A stretch of 64,000 nucleotides of DNA from an uncultured Gemmatimonadota bacterium (GTDB lineage: Bacteria > Gemmatimonadota > Gemmatimonadetes > Gemmatimonadales > Gemmatimonadaceae): the NCBI GenBank assembly GCA_946478895.1, contig CAMLDY010000001.1, forward strand, positions 62,001 through 126,000, written 5' to 3'. The notes beneath the pieces are model-generated. The model was not told the origin of the DNA, made no database searches, and was given only the letters and a program-made list of their open reading frames with translations. This document shows, piece by piece, positions 51,839 to 61,343 of the stretch; the first letter of the stretch is position 1, and every line of letters starts with the position of its first letter. The position numbers and the translations under genes are program-made.

Positions 51839-53149
51839 ATGCGGATTCCGGTTGAAACGTTCGTACTCGACAACGGCCTGTTTGTAACCCTCTCGGAAGA
51901 TCACACCGCTCCGATCGTGGCGGTTAATCTCTGGTATCACGTCGGGTCGGCGAATGAGAAACCGGGAAGAACCGGGTTCGCGCATCTGTTCGAGCACATG
52001 CTCTTTCAGGGCTCGGCGCATGTTGGATCGAACGAGCACTTCGAGCTGATTCAGCGCGCTGGCGGAACTCTGAACGGCTCGACGTGGCTGGAGCGCACCA
52101 ACTATTTCGAGACTGTTCCGTCGAATGAGCTGGCTCTCGCGCTCTGGCTCGAAGCCGATCGGATGGGCGAGCTGCTGCCGGCGATGACGCAGGAGAAGCT
52201 GGATACCCAACGCGACGTGGTGAAGAACGAGCGTCGCTGGGCGGTGGACAATCAGCCATACGGCACGATGCTGGAGAAATTGCAGGAGCTCGTTTTTCCA
52301 CCCTCGCATCCGTTCCATCACTCGCTCATCGGCTCGATGGAAGATCTGTCGGCATCCTCGCTTGACGACGTCGCGCAGTTCTTCTCCACATACTACAGCC
52401 CGGACAACGCGGTGCTTTCGGTCGCCGGCGATTTCGATCCGCGTGAGGCTCGTCGGCTGATCGGTGACTTCTTCGGTCCGATTCCGCGGGGGGAGGGGAG
52501 GCCGCCGTTGCCGCCGATGACGCTACCGCCAGTTTTCGGGACGCGCCTGCGTGAGGTGGTTTACGACAATGTGAGCCTGCCCCGGCTTTTCCTGACATTC
52601 CGCTCGCCAGTGTTTGGGGCCCCCGAATACTACGATGCCAGTGTCGCGGGAGCCGTGCTCGGAATGCGCAAGGGAAGTCGCCTCCAGCGCTCTCTGGTCA
52701 GAGACAGACAGGTGGCTGCCGACGCGGGGGCGTTCACATTCGATCTCGCAAAGGGGACCGATCTGCTCGTCGTCGATGTAACTGCCCGCCCCGAGATATC
52801 TGTCGCACAACTCGAAGAAGAGGTCGACAGGGAGATCGATCTCTTCCATCGCGATGGGGTGACGCCCACGGAAGTGTCCCGGGCGATTGCGCTCATCGAG
52901 ACCGATCTGGTTACGTCGCTTCAGTCAGCGGGCGAGCGGGCGGACAGGCTCTCGATGTTCGCGACTTTCTTCAAGCGACCCGACCTGATCAACGAGCAGG
53001 TGGACCGATATCGCGCGGTAAGCACCGATTCCGTGAATGCGCTGATTGCCAATCGTTTTGGCGAGGAGAATCGGGCGAGCCTTCTTTATGTCCCGCACGA
53101 AGATGCCGAGTCGGAGACAGCGCTGGCAGTTGCCGCAGGGACTGCCTGA
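51839..53149 (+). CDS. M16-family zinc peptidase, catalytic subunit
   Basis: A 436-aa protein from ATG 51839 (the frame opens at 51788, 2 nt from the divergent hydrolase start, but the extra residues are not M16-like). The zinc motif is His49-Leu-Phe-Glu52-His53, with Glu131 in QRDVVKNERRW. No signal peptide is visible, so unlike the other catalytic M16 proteins here it may be cytoplasmic. The stop and the next ATG share one base (TGATG). It pairs with the following non-catalytic gene. Confidence 0.9.
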   Translation: MRIPVETFVLDNGLFVTLSEDHTAPIVAVNLWYHVGSANEKPGRTGFAHLFEHMLFQGSAHVGSNEHFELIQRAGGTLNGSTWLERTNYFETVPSNELALALWLEADRMGELLPAMTQEKLDTQRDVVKNERRWAVDNQPYGTMLEKLQELVFPPSHPFHHSLIGSMEDLSASSLDDVAQFFSTYYSPDNAVLSVAGDFDPREARRLIGDFFGPIPRGEGRPPLPPMTLPPVFGTRLREVVYDNVSLPRLFLTFRSPVFGAPEYYDASVAGAVLGMRKGSRLQRSLVRDRQVAADAGAFTFDLAKGTDLLVVDVTARPEISVAQLEEEVDREIDLFHRDGVTPTEVSRAIALIETDLVTSLQSAGERADRLSMFATFFKRPDLINEQVDRYRAVSTDSVNALIANRFGEENRASLLYVPHEDAESETALAVAAGTA

Positions 53150-54498
53150 TGGTTGCAACCCTGCGTCCGGTCGCGGGCCCTCCGCGCCGCTACCAGTTTC
53201 CCGAGTTCCATCAGGAAGTTCTTCCCAGCGGCATCAGGCTCGTCACCGCTCCAGTGACCAAGCTTCCGATCGCCACTGTATTGGTGATAATCGACGCCGG
53301 ATCGGTGAACGATCCACCCGGTAAGGAAGGTGTTGCCGCGCTGACGGCGGGGGCGCTACTCGAGGGCGGTGAAGAGATGGACGGCGCCGCAATCGCCGAA
53401 AGATTTGAACAGCTCGGCACATCGGTCGAATCCGGCGCCGACTGGGACAGCGCCTTCGTCAAAATCACGACGTTGTCGGACCGTCTGGATGCTGCGACGG
53501 CGCTGCTCGGAGAGACCATCAGCAGCCCGGTGTTTCCAGAGCGCGAAGTCGAAAGATTGAGAGCCGAGCGTCTTGCCGAAATCCTGCAACTGGAGACCGA
53601 ACCGCGGGGCCTGGCCGACGAAAAATTCAGTGAATTTCTTTACTCGTCCGATTCGCGCTACTCCAGACCGGAGGATGGGAGCAGCGAGAGTGTCGGTAGA
53701 TTATCGCGTGCTGACGTAGAGGATTTTTACGCGGCGAGGTATCGAGCCGGAGCCACAACGGTGGTCATAGCCGGTGATATTTCGCCGGGTCGTGCGCGCG
53801 ATCTCATCGCGCGAGCCTTTGCGCGCTGGCATACCGGGACCCCCGCCGCTGCCAGTGTCATTACGACTCCGAGGTCTGTCGGCCGCAGTCTCCACATCGT
53901 CAACAAGATCGATGCGCCTCAATCAGAGCTGAGGGTCGGCCACGTTGGCCTGCCGAGAAAGAATCCGGATTTCTTTTCTGTTCTTGTAATGAACGCAGTG
54001 CTGGGCGGATTGTTCGGGTCGAGGATCAATCTCAACCTGCGGGAGGCTCACGGATACACCTACGGCGCCTCGTCGTATTTCGACTGGCGGCGTGGGAATG
54101 GTCCTTTCGTGGTATCCACGGCTGTCCAGAGCGAGGTCACGGCGCCCGCGCTGAGGGAGATACTCTACGAAGTCGAGCGAATCCGCGAGGAGTCCATAGC
54201 CGATGGCGAGCTCTCCCTGGCCCGGGACTACCTGGAAGGAGTTTTTCCGATCCGGTACGAGACGACCGCAGCGATTGCGTCGGCGCTGGCAACGCTCGTT
54301 GTGTACGATTTGCCCAACGACTACTACGAGTCGTATCGGAGAAATGTACGCGCTGTATCAGCCGAAGACGTCCTCAGAGTGGCCCGCCAGCACCTGCATC
54401 CGGACCAGCTGCAGACGGTAGTTGTCGGCGACGCGCGGGTCATACGTCAGACAGTCAGCGACCTGCCGCTCGGCGATCAGCAAGTTCACGGCGCTTAG
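53149..54498 (+). CDS. M16-family peptidase, non-catalytic partner subunit
   Basis: The 449-aa protein has no signal peptide. The zinc site is replaced by GVAALTAGALLEGG, while the second lobe keeps FGSRINLNLREAHGYTYGA with the Arg and Tyr that hold the substrate. It follows the catalytic gene with a 1-nt overlap, so a cytoplasmic heterodimer resembling the mitochondrial processing peptidase arrangement is the likely assembly. A NUDIX gene starts 2 nt after its stop. Confidence 0.9.
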   Translation: MVATLRPVAGPPRRYQFPEFHQEVLPSGIRLVTAPVTKLPIATVLVIIDAGSVNDPPGKEGVAALTAGALLEGGEEMDGAAIAERFEQLGTSVESGADWDSAFVKITTLSDRLDAATALLGETISSPVFPEREVERLRAERLAEILQLETEPRGLADEKFSEFLYSSDSRYSRPEDGSSESVGRLSRADVEDFYAARYRAGATTVVIAGDISPGRARDLIARAFARWHTGTPAAASVITTPRSVGRSLHIVNKIDAPQSELRVGHVGLPRKNPDFFSVLVMNAVLGGLFGSRINLNLREAHGYTYGASSYFDWRRGNGPFVVSTAVQSEVTAPALREILYEVERIREESIADGELSLARDYLEGVFPIRYETTAAIASALATLVVYDLPNDYYESYRRNVRAVSAEDVLRVARQHLHPDQLQTVVVGDARVIRQTVSDLPLGDQQVHGA

Positions 54499-54499
54499 T

Positions 54500-55063
54500 G
54501 TGCCCCTGAAGAAATCGGAAGCCGGGCAGATCGGTTCGAAAAGGATCTACACGGGTCGCATCATCTCACTCGATCTGGACACGGTTCGATTTCCGGATGG
54601 ATCGACGGGCGAGCTGGAAATGATTCGTCATCCCGGTGCGAGCGCGGTAGTTCCGTTTCTCAGCGATCCGGGTGGCGACGACCCACAGGTTCTCATGATT
54701 CGCCAGTATCGCTATGCGACGGACGGATACCTGTACGAGATCCCCGCGGGAAGGCTCGACGAGGGCGAGCAACCGAAGGATTGCGCGATCAGGGAACTCA
54801 AGGAAGAAACGGGATGCACAGCTGAGCAGGTGGTGCATTTGACTTCCATTTATACGACCCCCGGATTCACCGACGAGAAAATTCACATCTTCATGGCAAC
54901 CGGTCTGGTAGCTGGAGAGACTAAACACGAGTCGGATGAATTTCTCGAGCTCGAACCGATGCTCCTCTCACAGGCGCTCGGAATGGTTGAGGCGGGAGAG
55001 ATCACAGACGCCAAGACTGCTCTCGGGCTGCTCTTCGCCGCAGGGTTTCGCGCCGGCCATTAA
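54500..55063 (+). CDS. NUDIX hydrolase (ADP-ribose pyrophosphatase-like)
   Basis: The 187-aa protein is started at GTG 54500, just after the M16 stop; the frame reaches 54422 inside the M16 gene. The NUDIX box is complete: GRLDEGEQPKDCAIRELKEETG (residues 84-105), preceded by LYEIPAG, a feature of ADP-ribose and nucleoside-diphosphate-sugar pyrophosphatases. It hydrolyses nucleoside diphosphates linked to another group, probably ADP-ribose. Its short distance to the M16 pair implies one transcript. Confidence 0.88.
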   Translation: MPLKKSEAGQIGSKRIYTGRIISLDLDTVRFPDGSTGELEMIRHPGASAVVPFLSDPGGDDPQVLMIRQYRYATDGYLYEIPAGRLDEGEQPKDCAIRELKEETGCTAEQVVHLTSIYTTPGFTDEKIHIFMATGLVAGETKHESDEFLELEPMLLSQALGMVEAGEITDAKTALGLLFAAGFRAGH

Positions 55064-55111
55064 CCCTTCGAGCCAAATTGGCGTCTAATCAAGAGAAAGA
55101 CGCTGACGTGT

Positions 55112-55184
55112 CATGTAAATAGGACAGTAGCCCAGAATCTGGACAAGCTCCAGCGTCGATGCAAACAGGCTAAGTCCTTACATG
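55112..55184 (+). other. Potential structured RNA leader upstream of the ECF sigma gene
   Basis: Within the 244-nt gap before the sigma-factor gene, three collinear pairings build one long interrupted stem: CATGTAA with TTACATG (55112-55118/55178-55184), GGAC with GTCC (55122-55125/55174-55177) and AGCC with GGCT (55129-55132/55168-55171). Inside is a smaller hairpin, CTGGA/TCCAG (55139-55143/55149-55153). There is no T-run. The palindrome AAGTTAACTT follows at 55190. It may be a leader element or an independent small RNA. Confidence 0.4.
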
Positions 55185-55307
55185 ATAACAAGTTAACTTA
55201 AGAGGCAGTTGGGCATACGGCGTGCAATGCATTGTTTGGGGAAAGGTTCCAGGGGAGATGTGCACGATTCTACGTCGTGGCCGTCTCTCATATATAAGGA
55301 GATAGAT

Positions 55308-55946
55308 ATGGCTGACATCGTCCGTAAGCGCGTCGTAGCGGTCGAAGGACCGACAATCAGGGAACGTCTGCAGGCGATGGATGACTCAGCCGTCGTGACA
55401 GCATTTCTTGGCGGCGAAGAGCGTGCATTCTCCGAGCTGGTGACGAGGTATCAGACGCGTTTGCTGAACTTCGTCTATCGGACGATTGGGGACCGCGAAA
55501 AAGCCGAAGATCTCGTCCAGGAAGTCTTTATTCGCGTGTATCGTCACCTGCATCGTTTTGACCGCTCGAAGAAGTTCTCGACCTGGGTCTATACGATCGC
55601 CTCGAATCTCGCCAAGAACGAGCTGCGGAACCGCTCGCGTAATCCGCTGGTTCTCTTTCAAACGGTGCAGAAGAATTTCCAGGACGAGGATCGTCCGCTG
55701 CAGTTCGAGGATACCACGGCTCGGCCTGACGACATGTACCGGAAGCGTCACCTCCGGGAAATCGTCGAGGAGAGCGTTGCGAAGCTGCCCGAGCACCATC
55801 GGAACGTCTTCATTCTTCGGGAGCTCGAGGGCAAGTCTTACGAGGAGATCGCCGAGATTACCGAGTGCAATCTTGGCACGGTCAAATCGAGACTGAACCG
55901 GGCCCGGAACTCGTTCGCGGAAATCATTGCTCCATACGTAGATTAG
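55308..55946 (+). CDS. ECF RNA polymerase sigma factor
   Basis: The 212-aa protein starts at ATG 55308, 6 nt after AAGGAG; the frame runs upstream to 55209 without homology. Region 2 reads SELVTRYQTRLLNFVYRTIGDREKAEDLVQEVFIRVY and the -10-reading part FSTWVYTIASNLAKNELR; region 4 has LPEHHRNVFILRELEGKSYEEIAEITECNLGTVKSRLNRAR. It is RpoE-like. A zinc-finger anti-sigma gene follows 67 nt downstream, the standard arrangement. The residues before region 2 are a short unstructured tail. Confidence 0.95.
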   Translation: MADIVRKRVVAVEGPTIRERLQAMDDSAVVTAFLGGEERAFSELVTRYQTRLLNFVYRTIGDREKAEDLVQEVFIRVYRHLHRFDRSKKFSTWVYTIASNLAKNELRNRSRNPLVLFQTVQKNFQDEDRPLQFEDTTARPDDMYRKRHLREIVEESVAKLPEHHRNVFILRELEGKSYEEIAEITECNLGTVKSRLNRARNSFAEIIAPYVD

Positions 55947-55962
55947 GTTCGCGGAATCGGGG

Positions 55963-55991
55963 AACAGGTATCCAGCTGGTGGGTACCTGTT
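55963..55991 (+). other. Hairpin between sigma and anti-sigma genes
   Basis: AACAGGTA (55963-55970) and TACCTGTT (55984-55991) can pair around a 13-nt loop, in the 67-nt gap. It could adjust the sigma to anti-sigma expression ratio. There is no T-run, so it is not a classical terminator. Confidence 0.35.
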
Positions 55992-56013
55992 ACCGAACCC
56001 CCAGCCTATCTCC

Positions 56014-56550
56014 ATGGATTGTCGCGAGTTTTGTGAGCAGCATGTTGCGTATGTAGACGATACCCTCGCTGGTATCGAGCTTGTTCGCATGCAACGTCAC
56101 ATCGCCGAGTGTGAGAGCTGCGCGAAGCATGACGCGAAGATCCGTCGCGCGCTGCTACTCTTCAGGAATCTTCCCTCAATCGAGCCGTCAGCGGATTTCT
56201 CGCAGCGGCTCGAGGCGCGTATCAGGGAGTGCCAGACCGATCACATCATGGCGACAAGTCAGCGCAATCTGAGATACGGTGCCGTCGCAGCGACTCTGGC
56301 GAGCATTGTAATGCTCGGATACATCGGCACCACGCTTTATGAGCGCGCCGCGACTCCGCGAGATCTGATCATGCCACCGGTGGTCGCCACTCTGCCGGAG
56401 CCGGAGCTTACGCCGCTTACAACCTCTACTCCCGCGATTGTAACCTCGGTATCGGCAGGGCTTTCCATCTTCCCCGCGGCGCTCTTCGCCGAGCAGGCGC
56501 CGGTACGTTTCGCGCAGTCGAAGTTGGAGCTCGCCGACTACACCCGGTAG
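56014..56550 (+). CDS. Zinc-finger (ZAS) transmembrane anti-sigma factor
   Basis: The 178-aa protein has an N-terminal anti-sigma domain with CREFCEQH and the zinc-binding HIAECESCAKH pattern, a membrane helix at about residues 88-107 (YGAVAATLASIVMLGYIG), then a Pro/Thr/Ala-rich periplasmic part. It should hold the adjacent ECF sigma factor at the membrane until released. It lacks a recognisable periplasmic sensor domain. The start is ATG 56014. Confidence 0.88.
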   Translation: MDCREFCEQHVAYVDDTLAGIELVRMQRHIAECESCAKHDAKIRRALLLFRNLPSIEPSADFSQRLEARIRECQTDHIMATSQRNLRYGAVAATLASIVMLGYIGTTLYERAATPRDLIMPPVVATLPEPELTPLTTSTPAIVTSVSAGLSIFPAALFAEQAPVRFAQSKLELADYTR

Positions 56551-56598
56551 CGTGCAGAAGGCATCGGCGGTCGAGCAGACCGACCGTATATTTCGAGG

Positions 56599-57666
56599 AT
56601 GTCCGCCTCCACATCCTCGCTCAAGACTCTCAGAGATGCGCTGAAGCGCCGTTCATTCGACGGCGCTTATTACATCCTGGGGGAGGACGAGTATCAGAAG
56701 GAAGACGCAGTCGGGCAGCTCATCGACGGGGCCCTGGACACGACCGCGCGCGATTTCAATCTCGATGTGCGGAGAGCAGGCGAGCTGGATGGCGAAACGC
56801 TGGGAGTGCTGCTTTCCACTCCGCCAATGATGGCTGACCGCAGGGTGATCGTGCTTCGCGATGCGGGCTCGCTCAGGAAAGACGCTCGAAAAGTTCTGGA
56901 CAATTATCTGCAGAAGCCGGCATCCGATGCGCTGTTGATACTCGTAAATGGCGTAAACTCGAAGCCCGATTCAGCGATTGTCGCGGCGACCACACCTCTT
57001 CAGTTCGATGCGCTTACGGGAGATCGTGTGCCCCGCTGGATCGCGCACAAGGCCTCGACGGAGTTCGGGGTGGCCATAACCGAGTCGGCGATAGAGCTGC
57101 TGCAGGCAGCGGTTGGCAGCGATCTGCATCAGCTGGCCGGTGAGCTCGACAAGCTTGCGAGCTACGTAGAGGGCAGCAGCAGGGAAGTCACCGAGGACGC
57201 CGTCAGCGCAATTGTCGGTGTCCGGCGCGGCGAGACCCAGTCGGACCTTCTGGATGCTGTCGCCGACCGCAACGTGGGCCGCGCGCTGGAGCTAATTCCG
57301 CACGTGCTGGCGCAGCCGAAAACAACGGGCGTCTCAATCGTCATGGGATTGTCCACCCAGATGATCGCAATCGCCTGGGGTCGCGCCCGACTCGACGAAG
57401 GGATTCCGCGGGGCCGGCTTGCCCAGGAATACTTTGATCTGCTCAGAGAAACAGGGGCCTTTACGGGGCGACCGTGGGGATCGGCGACTGCCGTCTGGGC
57501 TCGCGGCGCCGAGCGCTGGACGCGTGAGTCCCTCGATCGCGCACTCGACACCCTCCTCGAAGCGGACGTCGCGCTCAAGGAGAGTCGGGTCTCGTCTGAA
57601 GAGCAACTGCTGGCGAGCGTAGTTCTCAGCCTTTGCACTGTCGCTGAAACGGGCGCTGCCGCGTGA
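56599..57666 (+). CDS. holA: DNA polymerase III delta subunit
   Basis: The 355-aa protein has the delta-subunit sequence pattern: AYYILGEDEYQKEDAV near the N-terminus, LSTPPMMADRRVIVLRDA, an AAA+-like fold without Walker motifs, VGSDLHQLAGELDKLASYV and AIVGVRRGETQSDLLDAV, then helical C-terminal collar residues. Delta opens the beta clamp as part of the clamp loader. It starts at ATG 56599 and is 18 nt before the next gene. Confidence 0.92.
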   Translation: MSASTSSLKTLRDALKRRSFDGAYYILGEDEYQKEDAVGQLIDGALDTTARDFNLDVRRAGELDGETLGVLLSTPPMMADRRVIVLRDAGSLRKDARKVLDNYLQKPASDALLILVNGVNSKPDSAIVAATTPLQFDALTGDRVPRWIAHKASTEFGVAITESAIELLQAAVGSDLHQLAGELDKLASYVEGSSREVTEDAVSAIVGVRRGETQSDLLDAVADRNVGRALELIPHVLAQPKTTGVSIVMGLSTQMIAIAWGRARLDEGIPRGRLAQEYFDLLRETGAFTGRPWGSATAVWARGAERWTRESLDRALDTLLEADVALKESRVSSEEQLLASVVLSLCTVAETGAAA

Positions 57667-57684
57667 GTCAATAGGAGAAGCTGG

Positions 57685-58725
57685 ATGCAGAGATGGATCA
57701 TTTTGTCGACCATGTTGGTGGTTTCAGCCACAGGACTCGACGCACAGGCATCGGCCCGGCCAATCGACCCCGTTTTTACGAGGGCGCAGGCCCTGGTGAG
57801 TGATGGAAACGGCGCAGCCGGCCGTGCCCTGATCGACTCGATGATTGCGGCGACGCCTTCCTCCGCGCCGTTGTATCCCCAGGCCCTTTTTTGGCGGGCG
57901 TCGCTTGCAGCGAGTGCAGCGGATGCTGAAAGCGACTATCGCCACATCGTGGTCGATTATCCGCTGGCGCCGCAGGCCGAAGACGCGCTGCTTCGCCTTG
58001 CCCAGCTCGAGTTGGCGCGAGGTGATCGTGACGGTGCGCTGGTTCATCTGCGGCGGATCCAGCGCGACTATCCGCACAGCAAGTCACTTGGACGCGCGAG
58101 CTACTGGACCGCCCGGGTGCTGTTCGAGAAGAACGACGTCCCCGCAGCCTGTGCGGCGAATGCGGCTGCGCTGTCACAATCTGATCCCGCCGAAGTCGAA
58201 TTGCGGAACCAGATTCGATATCAGGGACAACGCTGCCCCGCAGTTGCCACCGCGAGTGTAACGGCGACTGCGCAGCCAACCGAGCCGGCGCCCGCAGCAG
58301 CTGTGGCGCCGAATGTTGCAAACTCCACAGTCGCGCAGGTAAAGTCGGCAGAACCTGTGCAACAGCCTTCCCCGTTCCCGGTGGCCAACGACGCCAAACC
58401 AAGCATCGTTGATCCGGCAAAGGCGCCCCAGGCTGAAAAGCCGCAGGCTGCCTCTGACATCGCTCCAGCGAAGGCTGCCGCAACACCAGCGATTGAAGCC
58501 ACCATCTATTCCGTCCAGGTTGCAGCTTACAGTCATAAGACCGACGCTGAGAAGCTCGCGTCGACGCTGAGTAATCGAGGTTATGCAGCGCGCGTCGATG
58601 GGGTGGTCGCGCCGTTCCGGGTAAGAATCGGCCGCTACGCGACCAACAGTGAAGCAGAAGACGCATTGAAGAAAATCAAGGCGAAGCACATGGATGGATT
58701 CGTGGCCAGAGTAACCGAGCGGTGA
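57685..58725 (+). CDS. Exported TPR and SPOR-domain protein
   Basis: The 346-aa protein has a signal peptide (residues 1-20), TPR-like repeats (QALFWRASLAASAADAESDYRHI; LLRLAQLELARGDRDGALVHLRRIQRDYP), an Ala/Pro-rich linker (about 190-270) and a C-terminal SPOR domain: YSVQVAAYSHKTDAEKLASTL and VRIGRYATNSEAEDALKK. SPOR domains bind denuded peptidoglycan glycan strands, so it acts at the cell wall, perhaps at septa. It is coupled to mutS by a GTGA overlap. Confidence 0.9.
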   Translation: MQRWIILSTMLVVSATGLDAQASARPIDPVFTRAQALVSDGNGAAGRALIDSMIAATPSSAPLYPQALFWRASLAASAADAESDYRHIVVDYPLAPQAEDALLRLAQLELARGDRDGALVHLRRIQRDYPHSKSLGRASYWTARVLFEKNDVPAACAANAAALSQSDPAEVELRNQIRYQGQRCPAVATASVTATAQPTEPAPAAAVAPNVANSTVAQVKSAEPVQQPSPFPVANDAKPSIVDPAKAPQAEKPQAASDIAPAKAAATPAIEATIYSVQVAAYSHKTDAEKLASTLSNRGYAARVDGVVAPFRVRIGRYATNSEAEDALKKIKAKHMDGFVARVTER

Positions 58726-61343
58726 GTCGCGCGGCATCAACTCCGTTGATGCAGCAGTACAGGGAGATCAAGTCGCGTCACCAGGACGCGATTCTGTTCT
58801 TCCGAATGGGCGATTTCTACGAGATGTTCTATGAGGATGCGGAAGTCGCGTCCAGGACTCTCGGCCTGACGCTCACATCCCGGAACAATGGCGGAGCGAG
58901 CGAAGTTCCGCTGGCCGGTGTCCCGGTCAAAGCGGCCGGCGAATATCTGCGCCGGCTGGTCCAGCACGGATTTCGGGTCTCGATTTGCGAGCAGACCGAA
59001 GATCCGAGGCTGGCAAAGGGGATCGTCAAGCGCGAAGTCGTTGAGACGATCACGCCAGGCGCGGCGTTCTCCGACGATCTGCTCGATGGCAACCGCAACA
59101 ACTACCTGTGTGCATTGGCACGGGCCGAATCGCGCGTGGGGATTGCCGCGGCGGACCTGTCCACGGGAGAGCTTCGCCTCACCATCGTCCGCGTCAGCGA
59201 TCTGGAACCCGCACTTTCCAGGTTCAACCCGCGCGAGGTGATCGTCTCGCGCGCGGATGAACTCGGCAGATTCGTCAGAGGACCAGCCGGCGAGGAAGGC
59301 CCGATGCTTACCGAGCGCGATCCGTGGGAATTCGACACCAGCCTCGGCCGCGATCAGCTGATCGACCATTTCCGGGTAGCGTCGCTGGAGTCGTTTGGTA
59401 TCGACGAGGGTTCTGACGCAGCTGCTGTCGGTGCGAGCGGCGCGCTTCTCCGCTATTTGCGCGAGCTCCAGCCGTCGGGAATCTCGCATCTGGCCCGACC
59501 GAGATTCGAGCGGCCGGAGGGGATACTGCCTCTCGACGAGATGACGCGTCGCAATCTCGAGCTGACCGAATCGTTGCGCGGCGGTGAGACGCCAGGGACG
59601 CTGCTCGGCGTCCTCGACCGCACTCTCACGCCGATGGGGTCGCGCCTGCTGAGACAGTGGATTCTGGCGCCACTGGTCGATCGGGCTGCAATCGAGGATC
59701 GACTCGATGCAGTCGCTTCTCTCAGCGACAACCTGCTGCGCTCGGCGTTGCGGGAGGCACTCGATGGAGTGCGGGACATCGAGCGTCTTGCCGGGAAAGC
59801 AGCGGTAGGTCGCGCTTCGCCGCGGGAGATGCGCTCGCTCGGCGACTCCATTGCCAGACTACCGGCGGTGCAATCGGCTCTCGACCGGGCGAGCACCGAG
59901 CGCGGTGCATTCGAGCGCCACCTCGGTCGATGGGATGGCTGCGCGGATCTATGCGACGACATTCTCGGGACTCTTGTCGACAGGCCGCCGGTTGTAATCG
60001 GTGACGAGCCGAGCATCCGCCCGGCGCTCGATGCGTCACTCGACGAGTGGCGGTCTCTGCGCGATGGAGGAAAGGACGCCATTGCACGAATTCAAAGCGA
60101 TGAACGCACCCGAACCGGCATCAACTCGCTCAAGGTCGGCTACAACAAGGTGTTCGGATACTTCATCGAGATCTCGAACAGCAATTCCCACCTCGTGCCC
60201 CAGGATTACCAGAGGCGCCAGACTCTTGCCGGGGCCGAACGCTACGTCACGCCGTCTCTCAAGGAGTATGAGGAAAGAGTACTGACGGCGGCAGAACAAG
60301 TCGAGACGCGTGAGCGGGAGCTGTTCGAGTCACTGCGAGGGAGGGTCGGCTCGCAAGTCGCGCGGCTCCAGGCAGTAGCGCAGCTCGTGGCCGAGCTTGA
60401 TGTGCTCGCCTCTTTCGCGGAGGCGGCATCGCGAGAGGGCTACACGCGGCCGGAGATTGGCGACCAATTCGAGCTTGAGATCGTCGGCGGCCGGCATCCG
60501 GTAGTCGAGCGGATGATGCCGCGCGAGAAATTCATTCCGAACGATGTAGTGCTGAGCGACGACGCGCGGATGATCATTCTCACCGGGCCCAACATGGCGG
60601 GTAAGTCCACGGTGCTGCGGCAGGTCGGCTTGATCGTGCTGATGGCGCAGATCGGAAGCTTCGTGCCCGCGACGCGCGCGCGGATCGGACTCGTCGACCG
60701 CCTGTTCACCAGGGTCGGCGCGAGCGACAATCTGGTGCGTGGTCAGTCGACTTTCATGGTGGAGATGTCCGAGACGAGCGCGATTCTGCACACGGCGACG
60801 AAGCGAAGCCTGGTGCTGCTGGACGAGATTGGACGGGGAACGTCGACATACGATGGCATCTCCATCGCGTGGTCGGTGAGCGAGCATCTTCACAACACCG
60901 TCGGCTGCAAGACCATCTTCGCGACGCACTACCACGAGCTTACGCAGCTCGCCGACAGTTTAGTAGCAGTACGAAACTATAACGTTCAAGTGAGGGAGAT
61001 CGGCGACCAGATTCTGTTCCTGCACCGGCTGCAACCAGGCGGGGCCGACCGATCCTATGGAATCGAGGTCGGGCGGCTTGCAGGACTGCCGGCGGGCGTG
61101 CTCGACCGGGCGAAGGAGTTATTGCGACTGCTCGAAGCGGAACAGATCGTGCCGCGGGCTGGGCGAATTGCGCGCGGCCGCCCGCTATCAACGGAAGACC
61201 AGCTTCCGCTCTTTGGGCTCGCGCCTCATCCGGTGGTCGACGAGCTCAGGAAACTGGATCCGAACACGATGACGCCAATCCAGGCACTCGACCTGCTTGC
61301 AAAGCTGGTCGACGAAGTAAAACGAGAAGGGGGAACGGTTTGA
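58722..61343 (+). CDS. mutS: DNA mismatch repair protein MutS
   Basis: The 873-aa protein starts at GTG 58722. The mismatch-reading motif is FFRMGDFYEMFYEDA (Phe-x-Glu), followed by connector, lever and clamp domains (TRTGINSLKVGYNKVFGYFIEIS) and the ATPase with GPNMAGKST, STFMVEMSETSAIL, LLDEIGRGTSTYDG and ATHYHELTQL. A C-terminal helix-turn-helix tail completes the MutS1 type. It recognises mismatches and recruits MutL; no mutL is in the window. Overlaps at both ends (GTGA, TTGA) link it to envelope genes. Confidence 0.97.
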   Translation: MSRAASTPLMQQYREIKSRHQDAILFFRMGDFYEMFYEDAEVASRTLGLTLTSRNNGGASEVPLAGVPVKAAGEYLRRLVQHGFRVSICEQTEDPRLAKGIVKREVVETITPGAAFSDDLLDGNRNNYLCALARAESRVGIAAADLSTGELRLTIVRVSDLEPALSRFNPREVIVSRADELGRFVRGPAGEEGPMLTERDPWEFDTSLGRDQLIDHFRVASLESFGIDEGSDAAAVGASGALLRYLRELQPSGISHLARPRFERPEGILPLDEMTRRNLELTESLRGGETPGTLLGVLDRTLTPMGSRLLRQWILAPLVDRAAIEDRLDAVASLSDNLLRSALREALDGVRDIERLAGKAAVGRASPREMRSLGDSIARLPAVQSALDRASTERGAFERHLGRWDGCADLCDDILGTLVDRPPVVIGDEPSIRPALDASLDEWRSLRDGGKDAIARIQSDERTRTGINSLKVGYNKVFGYFIEISNSNSHLVPQDYQRRQTLAGAERYVTPSLKEYEERVLTAAEQVETRERELFESLRGRVGSQVARLQAVAQLVAELDVLASFAEAASREGYTRPEIGDQFELEIVGGRHPVVERMMPREKFIPNDVVLSDDARMIILTGPNMAGKSTVLRQVGLIVLMAQIGSFVPATRARIGLVDRLFTRVGASDNLVRGQSTFMVEMSETSAILHTATKRSLVLLDEIGRGTSTYDGISIAWSVSEHLHNTVGCKTIFATHYHELTQLADSLVAVRNYNVQVREIGDQILFLHRLQPGGADRSYGIEVGRLAGLPAGVLDRAKELLRLLEAEQIVPRAGRIARGRPLSTEDQLPLFGLAPHPVVDELRKLDPNTMTPIQALDLLAKLVDEVKREGGTV

